Made by a program: the position numbers and the translations under genes
Assembly: GCF_001305965.1 (NCBI RefSeq)
Contig: NZ_JXQC01000003.1
Coordinates: forward strand, 1 to 64,000
Source of the DNA: Erythrobacter sp. SG61-1L
GTDB taxonomy: Bacteria > Pseudomonadota > Alphaproteobacteria > Sphingomonadales > Sphingomonadaceae
DNA length: 64,000 nt
Direction: 5' to 3'
Notes under the pieces: generated by a model
What the model was told of the DNA's origin: nothing
Databases searched by the model: none
What the model saw: the letters and a program-made list of their open reading frames with translations, nothing else
In this document: piece after piece, positions 7,675 to 16,000 of the stretch
Layout: each line of letters begins with the position of its first letter
Numbering within the stretch: the first letter of the stretch is position 1

Positions 7675-8904
7675 TCAAGATCCATCGGCTGATTCGGTCC
7701 TTTGCTGTCGTTCGATCACAAGCATAGCGGCAGCCGGCCATCCGGGCAGACAAATCGCAACGCTAATTTCGCTCGATCTGAGCGAAGTATGTCTACGGCT
7801 GGCGGTAAACGCGCATCTGTACTTCAGACGATTGGTTGGAGACATTTCAAGATGCGGCATCGCGGCCGCGCATTCCATGACCAGAGTCGAAGAAACGGGC
7901 GACGCTAGCGTCGAATTTTTCCTCGGCCGCCGGCGCGACTTGTGGCACGTTGTGATCAGCAGGCAGACAGGGGCGGATGTGGACGCCGCCGCGACCGAGC
8001 GTTGCGCGCCGCACGCCTTGCGGCTGGATTGTGGCCAGGCGCGCACGAGCTGCCTCCCGCCCTCAAGCGCATCCGGATACTCGGTCTGAAGGGCAGCACT
8101 CCATTGCCCTCCCGCTTCGGCAATGCGAGCGTCGGGCGCGAGCCAAATGGTGTGTTTAGATTGCTCGGGCGGTTTCAGCAGGGCGCTCAGCGCCGTATCG
8201 GCGATCAGATCAACCACAAATCCGAGCTCCACCGCGCCGTAGGGCGTGAAATGGTTGCCGCAGGACGCCTTCTGCTCGGCTTCCTCCTTCTTCGTCAGAA
8301 CATGGGGTTCGCGCTTCAGGGACTCCCGGATTGTGAATGCGATTCTTTCGCTGTCGCAGGCGAGCATCGCAGCCGTCTCGCCGCGCACGATGTCGCCGCC
8401 GACGGCGCGAAACGCCGCGAAAATGGCGTTGAGCGCAATCTCGAGGCGATCAATCGATGCCGGAGCAATGGCGACCGCGACGAGGCCCGGGCCGCTCGCA
8501 GATACGAGTCCGTTTTCGGAGGAGGGTCTGGCCTTGCGCAGTCTTGCGAGGGTGCGCTCGACAATGGGGTGAGGGGCAATCGCAGGTTCGCCGGCCGGAG
8601 ACGACAGAAGCACACGGGCGTTCTCGCGCGCGAGCGTAAGCGGGGCGGGCTCGTCCCGCAACTCGGCGCCCGCAATCGTGATCCGCCCGGTCCCCGGGTC
8701 GGGCGAGGGCGGGAGGGGTGTTATGGCCACACGCTTGCCCGCGGCCTTCTTTGCCCACCATCCGGCCGGTGGTGTCGGGATTGCGTGCTTGCGGCAGACC
8801 TTGTGCAAGGCGACATCGGAGAGGCCGAACTCTTTTGCGAGGTACGTCATCGGCTTCGACCAGACGAGGGCGCAAAACTCCTCGCGGGTAAAGTCCCGGG
8901 CCAT
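7675..8904 (-). CDS. hypothetical protein with N-terminal HTH-like region, C-terminus probably out of frame
   Basis: A 409-residue frame. The N-terminus MARDFTREEFCALVWSKPM ... GLSDVALHKVCRKHAIPTPPAGWW resembles a short helix-turn-helix region that I have seen only in uncharacterised island proteins. Residues 130-290 look like an ordinary alpha/beta domain. From about base 8055 the composition changes to Ser/Arg/Thr-rich and almost free of acidic residues. The alternative frame there gives EAARARLATIQPQGVRR ... AEEKFDASVARFFDSGHG and stops near 7850, which reads more like protein. A one-base loss near 8055-8062 is the likely cause. The current stop overlaps the next gene's start by 11 bases, which argues for an operon. 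Function unknown. Confidence 0.5.
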   Translation of the reverse strand: MARDFTREEFCALVWSKPMTYLAKEFGLSDVALHKVCRKHAIPTPPAGWWAKKAAGKRVAITPLPPSPDPGTGRITIAGAELRDEPAPLTLARENARVLLSSPAGEPAIAPHPIVERTLARLRKARPSSENGLVSASGPGLVAVAIAPASIDRLEIALNAIFAAFRAVGGDIVRGETAAMLACDSERIAFTIRESLKREPHVLTKKEEAEQKASCGNHFTPYGAVELGFVVDLIADTALSALLKPPEQSKHTIWLAPDARIAEAGGQWSAALQTEYPDALEGGRQLVRAWPQSSRKACGAQRSVAAASTSAPVCLLITTCHKSRRRPRKNSTLASPVSSTLVMECAAAMPHLEMSPTNRLKYRCAFTASRRHTSLRSSEISVAICLPGWPAAAMLVIERQQRTESADGS

Positions 8905-9056
8905 GGTTGTTCCGTCCGGATTGCTACAACAGGATCTGTCGGCCGGTAGACCGGGGGAGCGGGCGATGTCTCCATCAAGGCGCCGCGGTCAGGCAGTGGT
9001 CATGGCGTGACGGGGCAGGGGGCTAAATGCCGGGCGAGGGGGCTCGAACCGGACTT

Positions 9057-10228
9057 ATACCAACTTGTGCGGCCGCTGACTCACGATGGGGATTCCCAAG
9101 AGCCTGAAAGTCTGAATCTATGACGCCCTGTTCTGGAGGGTAGTTTGATGGGTTCAGCGATCGGCTTGCGTGATGATTATGATGGCGCTGCCTTGAGGCG
9201 ATTGGCGCGTGCGTCGAAGAGCGCGAACCAGACGCGGCGGCTTTTAGCCTTGGCCGAGATCTACGACGGTGGCAGCCGGACTGCGGCGGCGCGGATCGGC
9301 GGGGTGGGTCTGCAGATCGTGCGAGACTGGGTGGTCCGGTTCAATACCCGTGGCCCGGATGGCCTTCTGGATGGCAAGGCACCCGGTCCTCGATCCCGGC
9401 TCAATGATATTCAGCGCCGCGCGCTTCTGGAGGTTGTCGAGCGTGGTCCGATCCCGGCGGTGCATGGCGTCGTGCGCTGGCGGCTGATCGATCTGGTGCA
9501 GTGGCTTCATGATGAGTTTGCGGTTTCGCTCGATGTGAGCACCGTGTCGCGCGAACTGAAGAAGCTGGGCTACGTCAAGCTCACGGCTCGGCCTCGCCAC
9601 CATGCCCAGAACGAACTCGCCGCGGAGGCCTTCAAAAAGGGGGTTTTGCCGCCGAGCTGGCAAAGGTCAGAGCAACCCTCCCCAAGGGCACGCCCATAGA
9701 GATATGGTTCCAGGACGAAGCGCGGATCGGCCAAAAGAACAAGATCACGCGGCGCTGGGCCAGACGCGGGACCCGGCCATCAGCGCCCAAGGATCAGCGG
9801 ACGAAATCGGCCTACATCTTCGGCGCGATCTGCCCCGAGCAGGGCAAGGGTGCCGGCCTTGTTCTGCCCTTCTGCAATACAGAGATGATGTCCCTGCATC
9901 TTGCCGAAATCTCCCTCGCCGTCGCCCCCGGCGCTCACGCGGTCGTGCTGATGGATCAGGCCGGTTGGCACATGACCGGAAAGCTCATCGTGCCCGACAA
10001 CATCAGCATCATCGCGCTGCCAGCCAAGTGCCCAGAGCTCAACCCCGTCGAGAACATCTGGCAGTTTATGCGCGACAACTGGCTCTCCAACCGCGTGTTC
10101 ACCTCCCACGATAACATCGTCGATCACTGCTGCGAGGCGTGGAACAAGCTCACCGATCAGCCATGGCGCATCATGACCATCGGCCGCCGCAAATGGGCCC
10201 GTGGGTCATGATCAATGCAGGTTGGTAT
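9057..10228 (+). mobile_element. IS630-family insertion sequence
   Basis: About 1.17 kb bounded by inverted repeats: ATACCAAC at 9057-9064 and its complement GTTGGTAT at 10221-10228, extending imperfectly inward (ACTTGTGC against ACCTGCAT). TA dinucleotides lie at both edges, as expected for a family that targets TA. It encloses one transposase read in two overlapping frames. Confidence 0.8.
9148..10211 (+). CDS. IS630 family transposase (two frames, -1 frameshift)
   Basis: The first frame begins at ATG 9148 with GGAGGG seven bases upstream. It encodes a helix-turn-helix N-terminal half: RLLALAEIYDGGSRTAAARI, then RWRLIDLVQWL, to EAFKKG. The second frame (-1 relative) continues FAAELAKVRATLPKGTP, IEIWFQDEARIG, VVLMDQAGWHMT and PELNPVENIWQFMRDN, supplying the DDE triad (Asp in FQDEA, Asp in LMDQAG, Glu in NPVENIW), and ends at 10211. 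The join is the run TTCAAAAAGGGGGTTTTG at 9631-9648, a plausible slippage site. IS630 members often express their transposase by frameshifting, so this copy may still be functional. Confidence 0.85.
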
Positions 10229-10331
10229 TAACATAAGAGCACTGACGACCCCAGAAAGGTACGGATCGAGCAGTTGCCAACTGTTGAACGCCCAATGCGG
10301 CGGGTTGGCCTAGCGTGCGCGCTTGGCGAGT

Positions 10332-11066
10332 TTAGTTCTTCTCGATCCAGAACAGCACGAACTCGCCGCCATAGCTCTTGAGGGTGTAGGAATCTTCCAT
10401 TGAAAGCGCGCCGTGATAAGTGCGATCCCCCGGCAAGTCGGAGGAATTGCAGGCTGGCGCAAAGTTCGCTCCCGAGTTGCCTCCGCCGCCGCGCTTGACG
10501 GCTGAATTGAGGAGCAAAAGCTTCGGCTGGACGCTGCTGTTTGACCCCGATGGTCGATCCAGTCCGAAAATGGTGACGATATGTCCGCCGTAATTGTTGC
10601 TTCCGATACGCGTGAAGGACGTCATTACCGGCGTGATCGAGGCGAGGTAAGAGAGAGTGGAGCCGAGCGTTCCCGCTGCCGAAATCCCTGTCTTCCGCAC
10701 GACCTCGTCCATGAATTCCTCGCCCGAGGAGTAGGTGCGGCGCATCAGCCGGTAATTGTTCGAGGTCAGCTGAGAAACGGCACGGACCCAGACCGAATGC
10801 GAATAGGCGGTCTCACCAGACTGAATGGCCCCTTCGATCGCTGAACGCACGCGTGCTTCAGCGGAACGGACGCCTGCGACCGTGTCGAGTTCGTAGCCCG
10901 GAACCCCGGCACGGGCGAGCGCAAAGGCAAGCGAATAGGACTGGCAAGTATTGGTGAATGCCTGCGGAATCGGGCTGCTCACGACATCCAGCGATTGCGC
11001 CTGCGCAGGGATGTGCAGGCCTATCGCCGCCGCAGCCAGGGCAAAGCTGGAAATCGCGCACTTCAT
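10332..11066 (-). CDS. secreted papain-like (C39-like) cysteine peptidase family protein
   Basis: A 244-residue exported protein with a clean Sec signal peptide (MKCAISSFALAAAAIGLHIPAQAQ). The mature part has the layout of a papain-like fold: Cys in FTNTCQSYSLAFALARAG (about residue 40), a His in YGGHIVTIFGLDR (about 163) and an Asn in KLLLLNSAVKR. The order Cys-His-Asn with these flanking patterns matches C39-like/bacteriocin-processing type proteins, but activity is not proved. The ATG overlaps the stop of the gene at 11063 by four bases, so both are made from one message. Its closeness to the giant-protein operon suggests a processing or accessory role; that is inference. Confidence 0.6.
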   Translation of the reverse strand: MKCAISSFALAAAAIGLHIPAQAQSLDVVSSPIPQAFTNTCQSYSLAFALARAGVPGYELDTVAGVRSAEARVRSAIEGAIQSGETAYSHSVWVRAVSQLTSNNYRLMRRTYSSGEEFMDEVVRKTGISAAGTLGSTLSYLASITPVMTSFTRIGSNNYGGHIVTIFGLDRPSGSNSSVQPKLLLLNSAVKRGGGGNSGANFAPACNSSDLPGDRTYHGALSMEDSYTLKSYGGEFVLFWIEKN

Positions 11067-11590
11067 TTCGTTACCTCCGAGTATCCGACCGGCTCACACA
11101 AGCCCTTGCCAGGATCGAGCAGCAGGCGGCGTGACGGTTCAGTCGCGCCTTCGCTTCGTGCGATGACACCCATTCTCGTGAATCCCGTCGAATAGATCGC
11201 TGCCGTCACCGGGCCGAGCATGCATCCGGAAATTCGTCGAAAATCGGCCCGTCCGGATTCCAGCCGGCGCAGAACTCCCGGCGTGTATAGGGCTACGAAG
11301 GGCTCCACTATTCGTACGACCCGTGCAATCACCGTCCGGTCTGCAAGGGTGCGGAGGTCTCTGCCGCGCTGCGGATCATGGAAAGCAATTGCGCAGACCG
11401 GATCCATTGCCGGGGCGATCCGCCTCAACGCGCCGGCGACGGCCTGGTCGCTTGCGTCGAGTGCCTTGGCGATGTCGGGTATGACGGCGGCGGTCCGAAC
11501 AAGATTGTGAGGCGCAGCAGCGGAACTTGAAGAGAGCCCAACCACTGCGAAACCTGCAAACTGCATGGCTACACGGCGATCGCATTCCAT
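11063..11590 (-). CDS. hypothetical exported or membrane-anchored protein
   Basis: A protein of 175 residues with no recognised family. I chose the ATG at 11590 rather than the longer frame because GAGGTAGG lies just upstream at good spacing. From there the sequence reads MECDRRVAMQFAGFAVVGLSSSSAAA, which looks like a signal or anchor segment. The rest has DPVCAIAFHDPQRGRDLRTL and RISGCMLGPVTAAIYSTGF. It is coupled (ATGA) to the peptidase-like gene downstream and divergent from the lipoprotein operon. Confidence 0.55.
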   Translation of the reverse strand: MECDRRVAMQFAGFAVVGLSSSSAAAPHNLVRTAAVIPDIAKALDASDQAVAGALRRIAPAMDPVCAIAFHDPQRGRDLRTLADRTVIARVVRIVEPFVALYTPGVLRRLESGRADFRRISGCMLGPVTAAIYSTGFTRMGVIARSEGATEPSRRLLLDPGKGLCEPVGYSEVTK

Positions 11591-11686
11591 ATTGCCTACC
11601 TCATTGGCGATTTCCTTGATAGTCAATAAATATACTTTTTGCATGTGTCCACAATTGATATAGATTTCCCAGTGCTGGGGGCAAAG
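11591..11686. promoter_or_regulatory. AT-rich divergent promoter region
   Basis: The 96 bases between the divergent starts (11590 and 11687) are the most AT-rich of this part of the window. They include TTGATAGTCAA (11616-11626), an interrupted palindrome TTGA-3-TCAA, next to AATAAATATA. Both transcripts probably start here and could share a regulator. Confidence 0.4.
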
Positions 11687-13066
11687 ATGATTCGATTGTG
11701 TTTATTTGTAACTGCGACACTTTTGCTGTCTGCTTGTGCCAGCACAATTGAAGGCACCAACCAGCTATATTCCACGCAAACCTACCTGCCGTTGCCCAAG
11801 GAATGCCGCGGGGCCGCAGATAAATGCGAACTCCAAGACATCAGACCCACCGCCATGCCGGACAATTGCGTTGCCGGCGCGGTGCTCAATTCCGACCGGG
11901 CATTCCGCAGCCGAAAGCGCTTCAAGATTCTCAAGGGCATGGAACTGGATGTTATCCAGACCGGCTATTCCGCCACCGACCGCACGCGTGCGCCGGCCAT
12001 GGCAAGTTGGCAGTGGCGTGTGCCTGCAGCGCAAGATTGCGGCGACAACGTTGCTGCAATACCGCTTTGGGCGCGCGGCGATCTTGTTACTGTGCGCCAT
12101 CTTTTCAGCACTGCCGAGCTGCATACCCCTGCCGAGACGGATCCGCCGACCCCGCTTGCGCCGCAATTCTACTCCGAAGCGCTGATTGCCGCTTCGGATT
12201 GCGGGGCGGGGAAGAGCAAGTGTCTCGTCGATCGGTTTCTCGAAAAGTTCGCGGATGGGCTCGAACTCGATGTCAGGGACATGGAGAACGATTCCGGCTC
12301 GACCGAACCCGAGCAAGCTCGATCGGATTGGGTTTCGGAGCCCATTACGCCCGCCGGCGGGCTGGCATTGTGGTTTGCAAACCTTTTCCCGGCCCGGGAT
12401 GCGGACTTCGATCTGCTCGGGATCCGGGATAGGCCCGGCAATCCGCCGATCGATTGTGCCAAGGCGGATCAAACGATCGACAATGAGCGCCCACCCGCCG
12501 AGTGCAATTTCGCGCAGGCGGCGCTGATTTGGAAGGGCGACGTGGGCGACTTGCCGGGTGAGTTCCTGCAAGGCTACACCCGGCTCGACCTGTTGCGAAC
12601 CGGCGATCCGCTCGCTGCGATGCGGCCTCCGCGGACCGATATTCCGCTCGACCCTGCGATTGGCGAAATTGCGCCTTGTGCCAATGATGGGATCGGTTGT
12701 CGCCTGGAACGGCAGATGGTTGCCGGCTTCAACGACATCGATATCCGTATCCCGGTGCTGGTCCGGTCGGTCAGCTATCCCGGTAGCGAACGGCTTGTGA
12801 TGGTCCCAGCATGGATGAGCATCGAGGCATTCAGCCGCGAATATGGGACGATTCGGAGGATCGAACGCCCACTCGATTGGATTCCGACAACCGTTTCCCT
12901 GGTGAATGGCAAGTCGATCGCCAGCTCGAAGCTCGCGGATAGCGACGGACGCGTTACCCTGTTCATCGACCAGGGCGGCCTTGGCAAGGGCCTCAGACTC
13001 AAGGATGTCAGGCTCAGCGATATCTTGCTGGCCCCCGGGGACCTGATCGTAATCGATCCGTTCTGA
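11687..13066 (+). CDS. large hypothetical lipoprotein, first gene of the giant-protein operon
   Basis: Unrecognised 459-residue lipoprotein. Starting at ATG 11687 gives MIRLCLFVTATLLLSACAST, a signal peptide with lipobox LLSAC; the longer frame from 11639 would bury it. The mature protein has many cysteines in pairs (KECRGAADKCEL, DCGAGKSKC, CANDGIGC), suggesting a disulfide-bonded periplasmic or surface fold, and ends RLSDILLAPGDLIVIDPF. The next gene starts four bases after its stop, so it is transcribed with two giant genes. It could anchor or assemble them at the membrane, but nothing in the sequence proves that. Confidence 0.7.
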   Translation: MIRLCLFVTATLLLSACASTIEGTNQLYSTQTYLPLPKECRGAADKCELQDIRPTAMPDNCVAGAVLNSDRAFRSRKRFKILKGMELDVIQTGYSATDRTRAPAMASWQWRVPAAQDCGDNVAAIPLWARGDLVTVRHLFSTAELHTPAETDPPTPLAPQFYSEALIAASDCGAGKSKCLVDRFLEKFADGLELDVRDMENDSGSTEPEQARSDWVSEPITPAGGLALWFANLFPARDADFDLLGIRDRPGNPPIDCAKADQTIDNERPPAECNFAQAALIWKGDVGDLPGEFLQGYTRLDLLRTGDPLAAMRPPRTDIPLDPAIGEIAPCANDGIGCRLERQMVAGFNDIDIRIPVLVRSVSYPGSERLVMVPAWMSIEAFSREYGTIRRIERPLDWIPTTVSLVNGKSIASSKLADSDGRVTLFIDQGGLGKGLRLKDVRLSDILLAPGDLIVIDPF

Positions 13067-13070
13067 ACCA

Positions 13071-16000
13071 GTGGCCGGTTTACGACTCTTCGGATGGACA
13101 CTTCCGCTGGAGCAATCGGGCGATACCTATATTGTTGGCCATCCCACGGAACACCACGACGGCGATACTTACTGGGATCAGGGCAGCTTCGTCCTTGTTC
13201 CGGAAAACGGAAGGTACAGCGCCTATCTCGACTGGACGGCGCTTCGTCTTGCCGGCCTGGTGGTCCGGATCGAGATAGAGAACCTCGGACTTGAGAAGAT
13301 CGGCGAGGATTTCCGGCCCAAGCGCGGGAATGTCGCCGGTGAAGTAAAGGTGCGCTTCTCGAACAAGGCAGGCGCCGAGGCCTTGCTGCGATTTGGGCCG
13401 GTCGCTCTTCCCGCGGTTTCGTATAGCCTGTTCTTCGACAAGGACGATCCCCGTGCCCTGGGTCGCTTCAGCACGGCGAGTGATTGGTGCGAGCGTGGAG
13501 CGACGGATGAGAGCGTCGCGCCCTTGGCCTTGCGAATTCCGGACGGTCGGGGCCTCCTGCTTGACTTGGCAAATCGTGAATTCATCCTGCCTGAGGGATC
13601 ACTGCGCGCAACGCTTTCGAGCCGCCGGCCCGCGGATATCGACGCGCCAAGGCCCGCGCTGTTCCTAAATCGCGACGATATCCCGGTCCCGTTTGCGAAG
13701 ATGCGCGAAGGCAGGGCGGAAGACCTCACTGTGCGGTTCGAAAAGACCGACGATACACCCGTCATTCTCAACGCGGACCCACGCGACGGAAAGCATGCGA
13801 TCGAAGTCACGATTGCCGATTTGGACTTGACCTTGCGCGAGCCGGGCGGAGGTGCGGCGGGCGCCCGGGGTGGGCCCAATTCGATCCTTGCCAGGGCTGA
13901 TCTGGCGCCTCCTCCGGATGGCGAGCTCGTGCTGCGCTTTCTCGCGATCAGGAATTCGCGCAACCGCGCCGAGGAATGGGCAACGTCCGATCGGGTCAGG
14001 CTCGGCTTCCGCAAGCCTGTCGGCAACGACCGGCGCTGCGTCTTGATACAGCCCGAGGATGAAAGGGAACCGAGGCGGAAGCTGCCTGAATTCCACCGGC
14101 TCAAAGGCAACCGGCAAACAGGCGGACAAACCCGGCATCTGCCAATGCACAGCTGGTTCGGCAATTCGCATCTCGTCATGGCGGAAGCGACCAGAATGCA
14201 ATTACGCTGTTCACGGGACAGTTCTTCGAAGATGCCCGGGCAAGATGCGTCGATCCCGGATGACAATCTGTGGTCGTTCACGCGGCCCTGGCTTCAAATC
14301 GAGAATGCGAAACTGCGACAGGGCCGGCCGGGTGACGCATTTCGCGGCGGAGAGGCCTCGGCAAGTTGGATGTTCGAGGGTCCCGCCGGTGCGCCGGTCG
14401 CCGGTATTCCGGCTCTGCACCGGAAAAGCTGGGAGATCGGCGGCTCTATCGACGGCAATGCCCGGCTGAGGCATGCCAACGCCCTCGTCGACGGCAGCTT
14501 CAAGAGCATGAAGTTGCTTGTGCGGGAGGCAGTGCATGAAAGCGGCCTGAAAGACGTCACCGCGGCAGCGCCAGGCCTGAAGGCGATCGTGCCTGACGGT
14601 CGTCTGCCGATCGGCGAAATCCAGTTGGAGACGCATGGGCGCATGCTTGAAATTTCGGCACCCAGGCCGGTCTCAGTCGGTGTCGAACGGGTCAAACTCG
14701 AAATTCCCTTTTCGGTCCCTCAGATGCAATCGGCGGACTTTGTGCTTTTCTGGCCAGGTTGGGGGAGCACGCTCACCTTCCCCAAGCTGACTCCGGGCGA
14801 TTTCAAGAAATGGGGTCCGCAACTCAGCCAGGTGATCGACGAAGCGGCGCCGATAAAACTCGTCGCGGATCTGCCGGATGCAAACTGGCTACCCGAGTTT
14901 CCCAGGGCCCTCGTCAAGCTCGGACGCAGGAAAGGCCTGAAGGAAATTCTCGACGAGCTTCGCGCCGCGATAAGCCATCGGCCCGACGCGAACCTGTTCG
15001 ACGCCAAGCGCACGGAAATCGAAGCGGCGATCCGGGAAACCAATCCCGAATTGTTCGAGCCGAGCTGGTTGGGCGTGGTGTTGTTCGATGCGCCGATCGA
15101 TTTCAGCGATTTCGCGGTCCTCGAAGCGCTCGTGCCGACAAACCCGGAAGATGCCCCGCGTTTCAGTTTCTTTGCGCTCGCACCGCGTTCACCCGACCAC
15201 GACGCCGATGTCGCGATCTCCGCCGCGGTGCATTGGAGCAACGATTCAGACGCCTGGCCAGGGCAGTCCGGAGAGCAATACGAAGCGGCGCTCAAGCCTC
15301 TCAAACTCGATGCCGGGTTTCGCGACAACCGGCTGGTCAATTTCTCGTCCAAGGCGCGGCTGCGCCTTTACAGTTTCCTTGCCGTGAAAGGGGCGGGCGC
15401 CAACGACACCAAAGATATCGATATACTGGGCAGCGTCCGGCAGACCGGGAACGGCGCCGGGAGCAATAGCGCCTATGAGGTTCGTTTCGCCGCCGAAGTC
15501 AGGGACAATAAGCGCCTGACACTGTTTCCGGTGGGCGACGGCAAGCCGGACCAGGCCGAAAAGTTCTTTGTCGAAAGCGTCTGGCTGCGGCGCCTCGAAG
15601 TGGTCGACCGTCCCGCTACTGCCGAAGAGCAGTCGGATCCAAGTGTCGGCAAGCGCAGGGCCGAGATACAGATCGATGGTTCGATCGAATTCAACAAGGA
15701 TTTGAAAGGCTTCGGCGGTTTGTCCGGTGCGCAGGACTTCTTCCAGGGATTGCGTTCGGTCTCCTTCGCGAACCTGAGGGTCGACCTTACCGCATTGACC
15801 GGCAAGCTGCCGCGAGACCTCAAGCTCAAATACCCAAGCCTGCAGTTCGATCTCAACCTGCCGCATGTCAGCCTGTTGGGGAACGCCTTGCGGCTCAAAT
15901 TCCAGCAACTGGTGATCGACTGGCCGGACAGTCTCCCTTCGCTGAATCTCGGGGATTTCGTCGACATTGGCAGTTTCCCGCGGCTCGACCCGAAACTGCC

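Larger units (their letters stand above)
7203..7685 (-). pseudogene. hypothetical protein disrupted by an 11-bp duplication and a G8 tract
   Basis: The gene starts at ATG 7685 (MDLENYSDRDWQEVLDEFRL) and is read in one frame to about 7568, where an 11-base tandem duplication puts it out of frame. The correct continuation (DVASDIPELDGLRRYVAAFM ... RRFLDELYGEDRNYWDGA) lies in another frame. At the 3' end a run of eight Gs again shifts the frame. With seven Gs the gene would end EAEGGDR with a TGA that overlaps the next gene's ATG (TGATG at 7204-7200). The restored product is about 157 residues, helical, with no recognised family. Two independent slippage lesions suggest a degraded or reversibly switched gene. 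Confidence 0.65.

Noticed and set aside
9030-9056. tRNA T-arm-like sequence GGGGGCTCGAACCGGAC
   Set aside because: No acceptor, D or anticodon arm can be folded around it.
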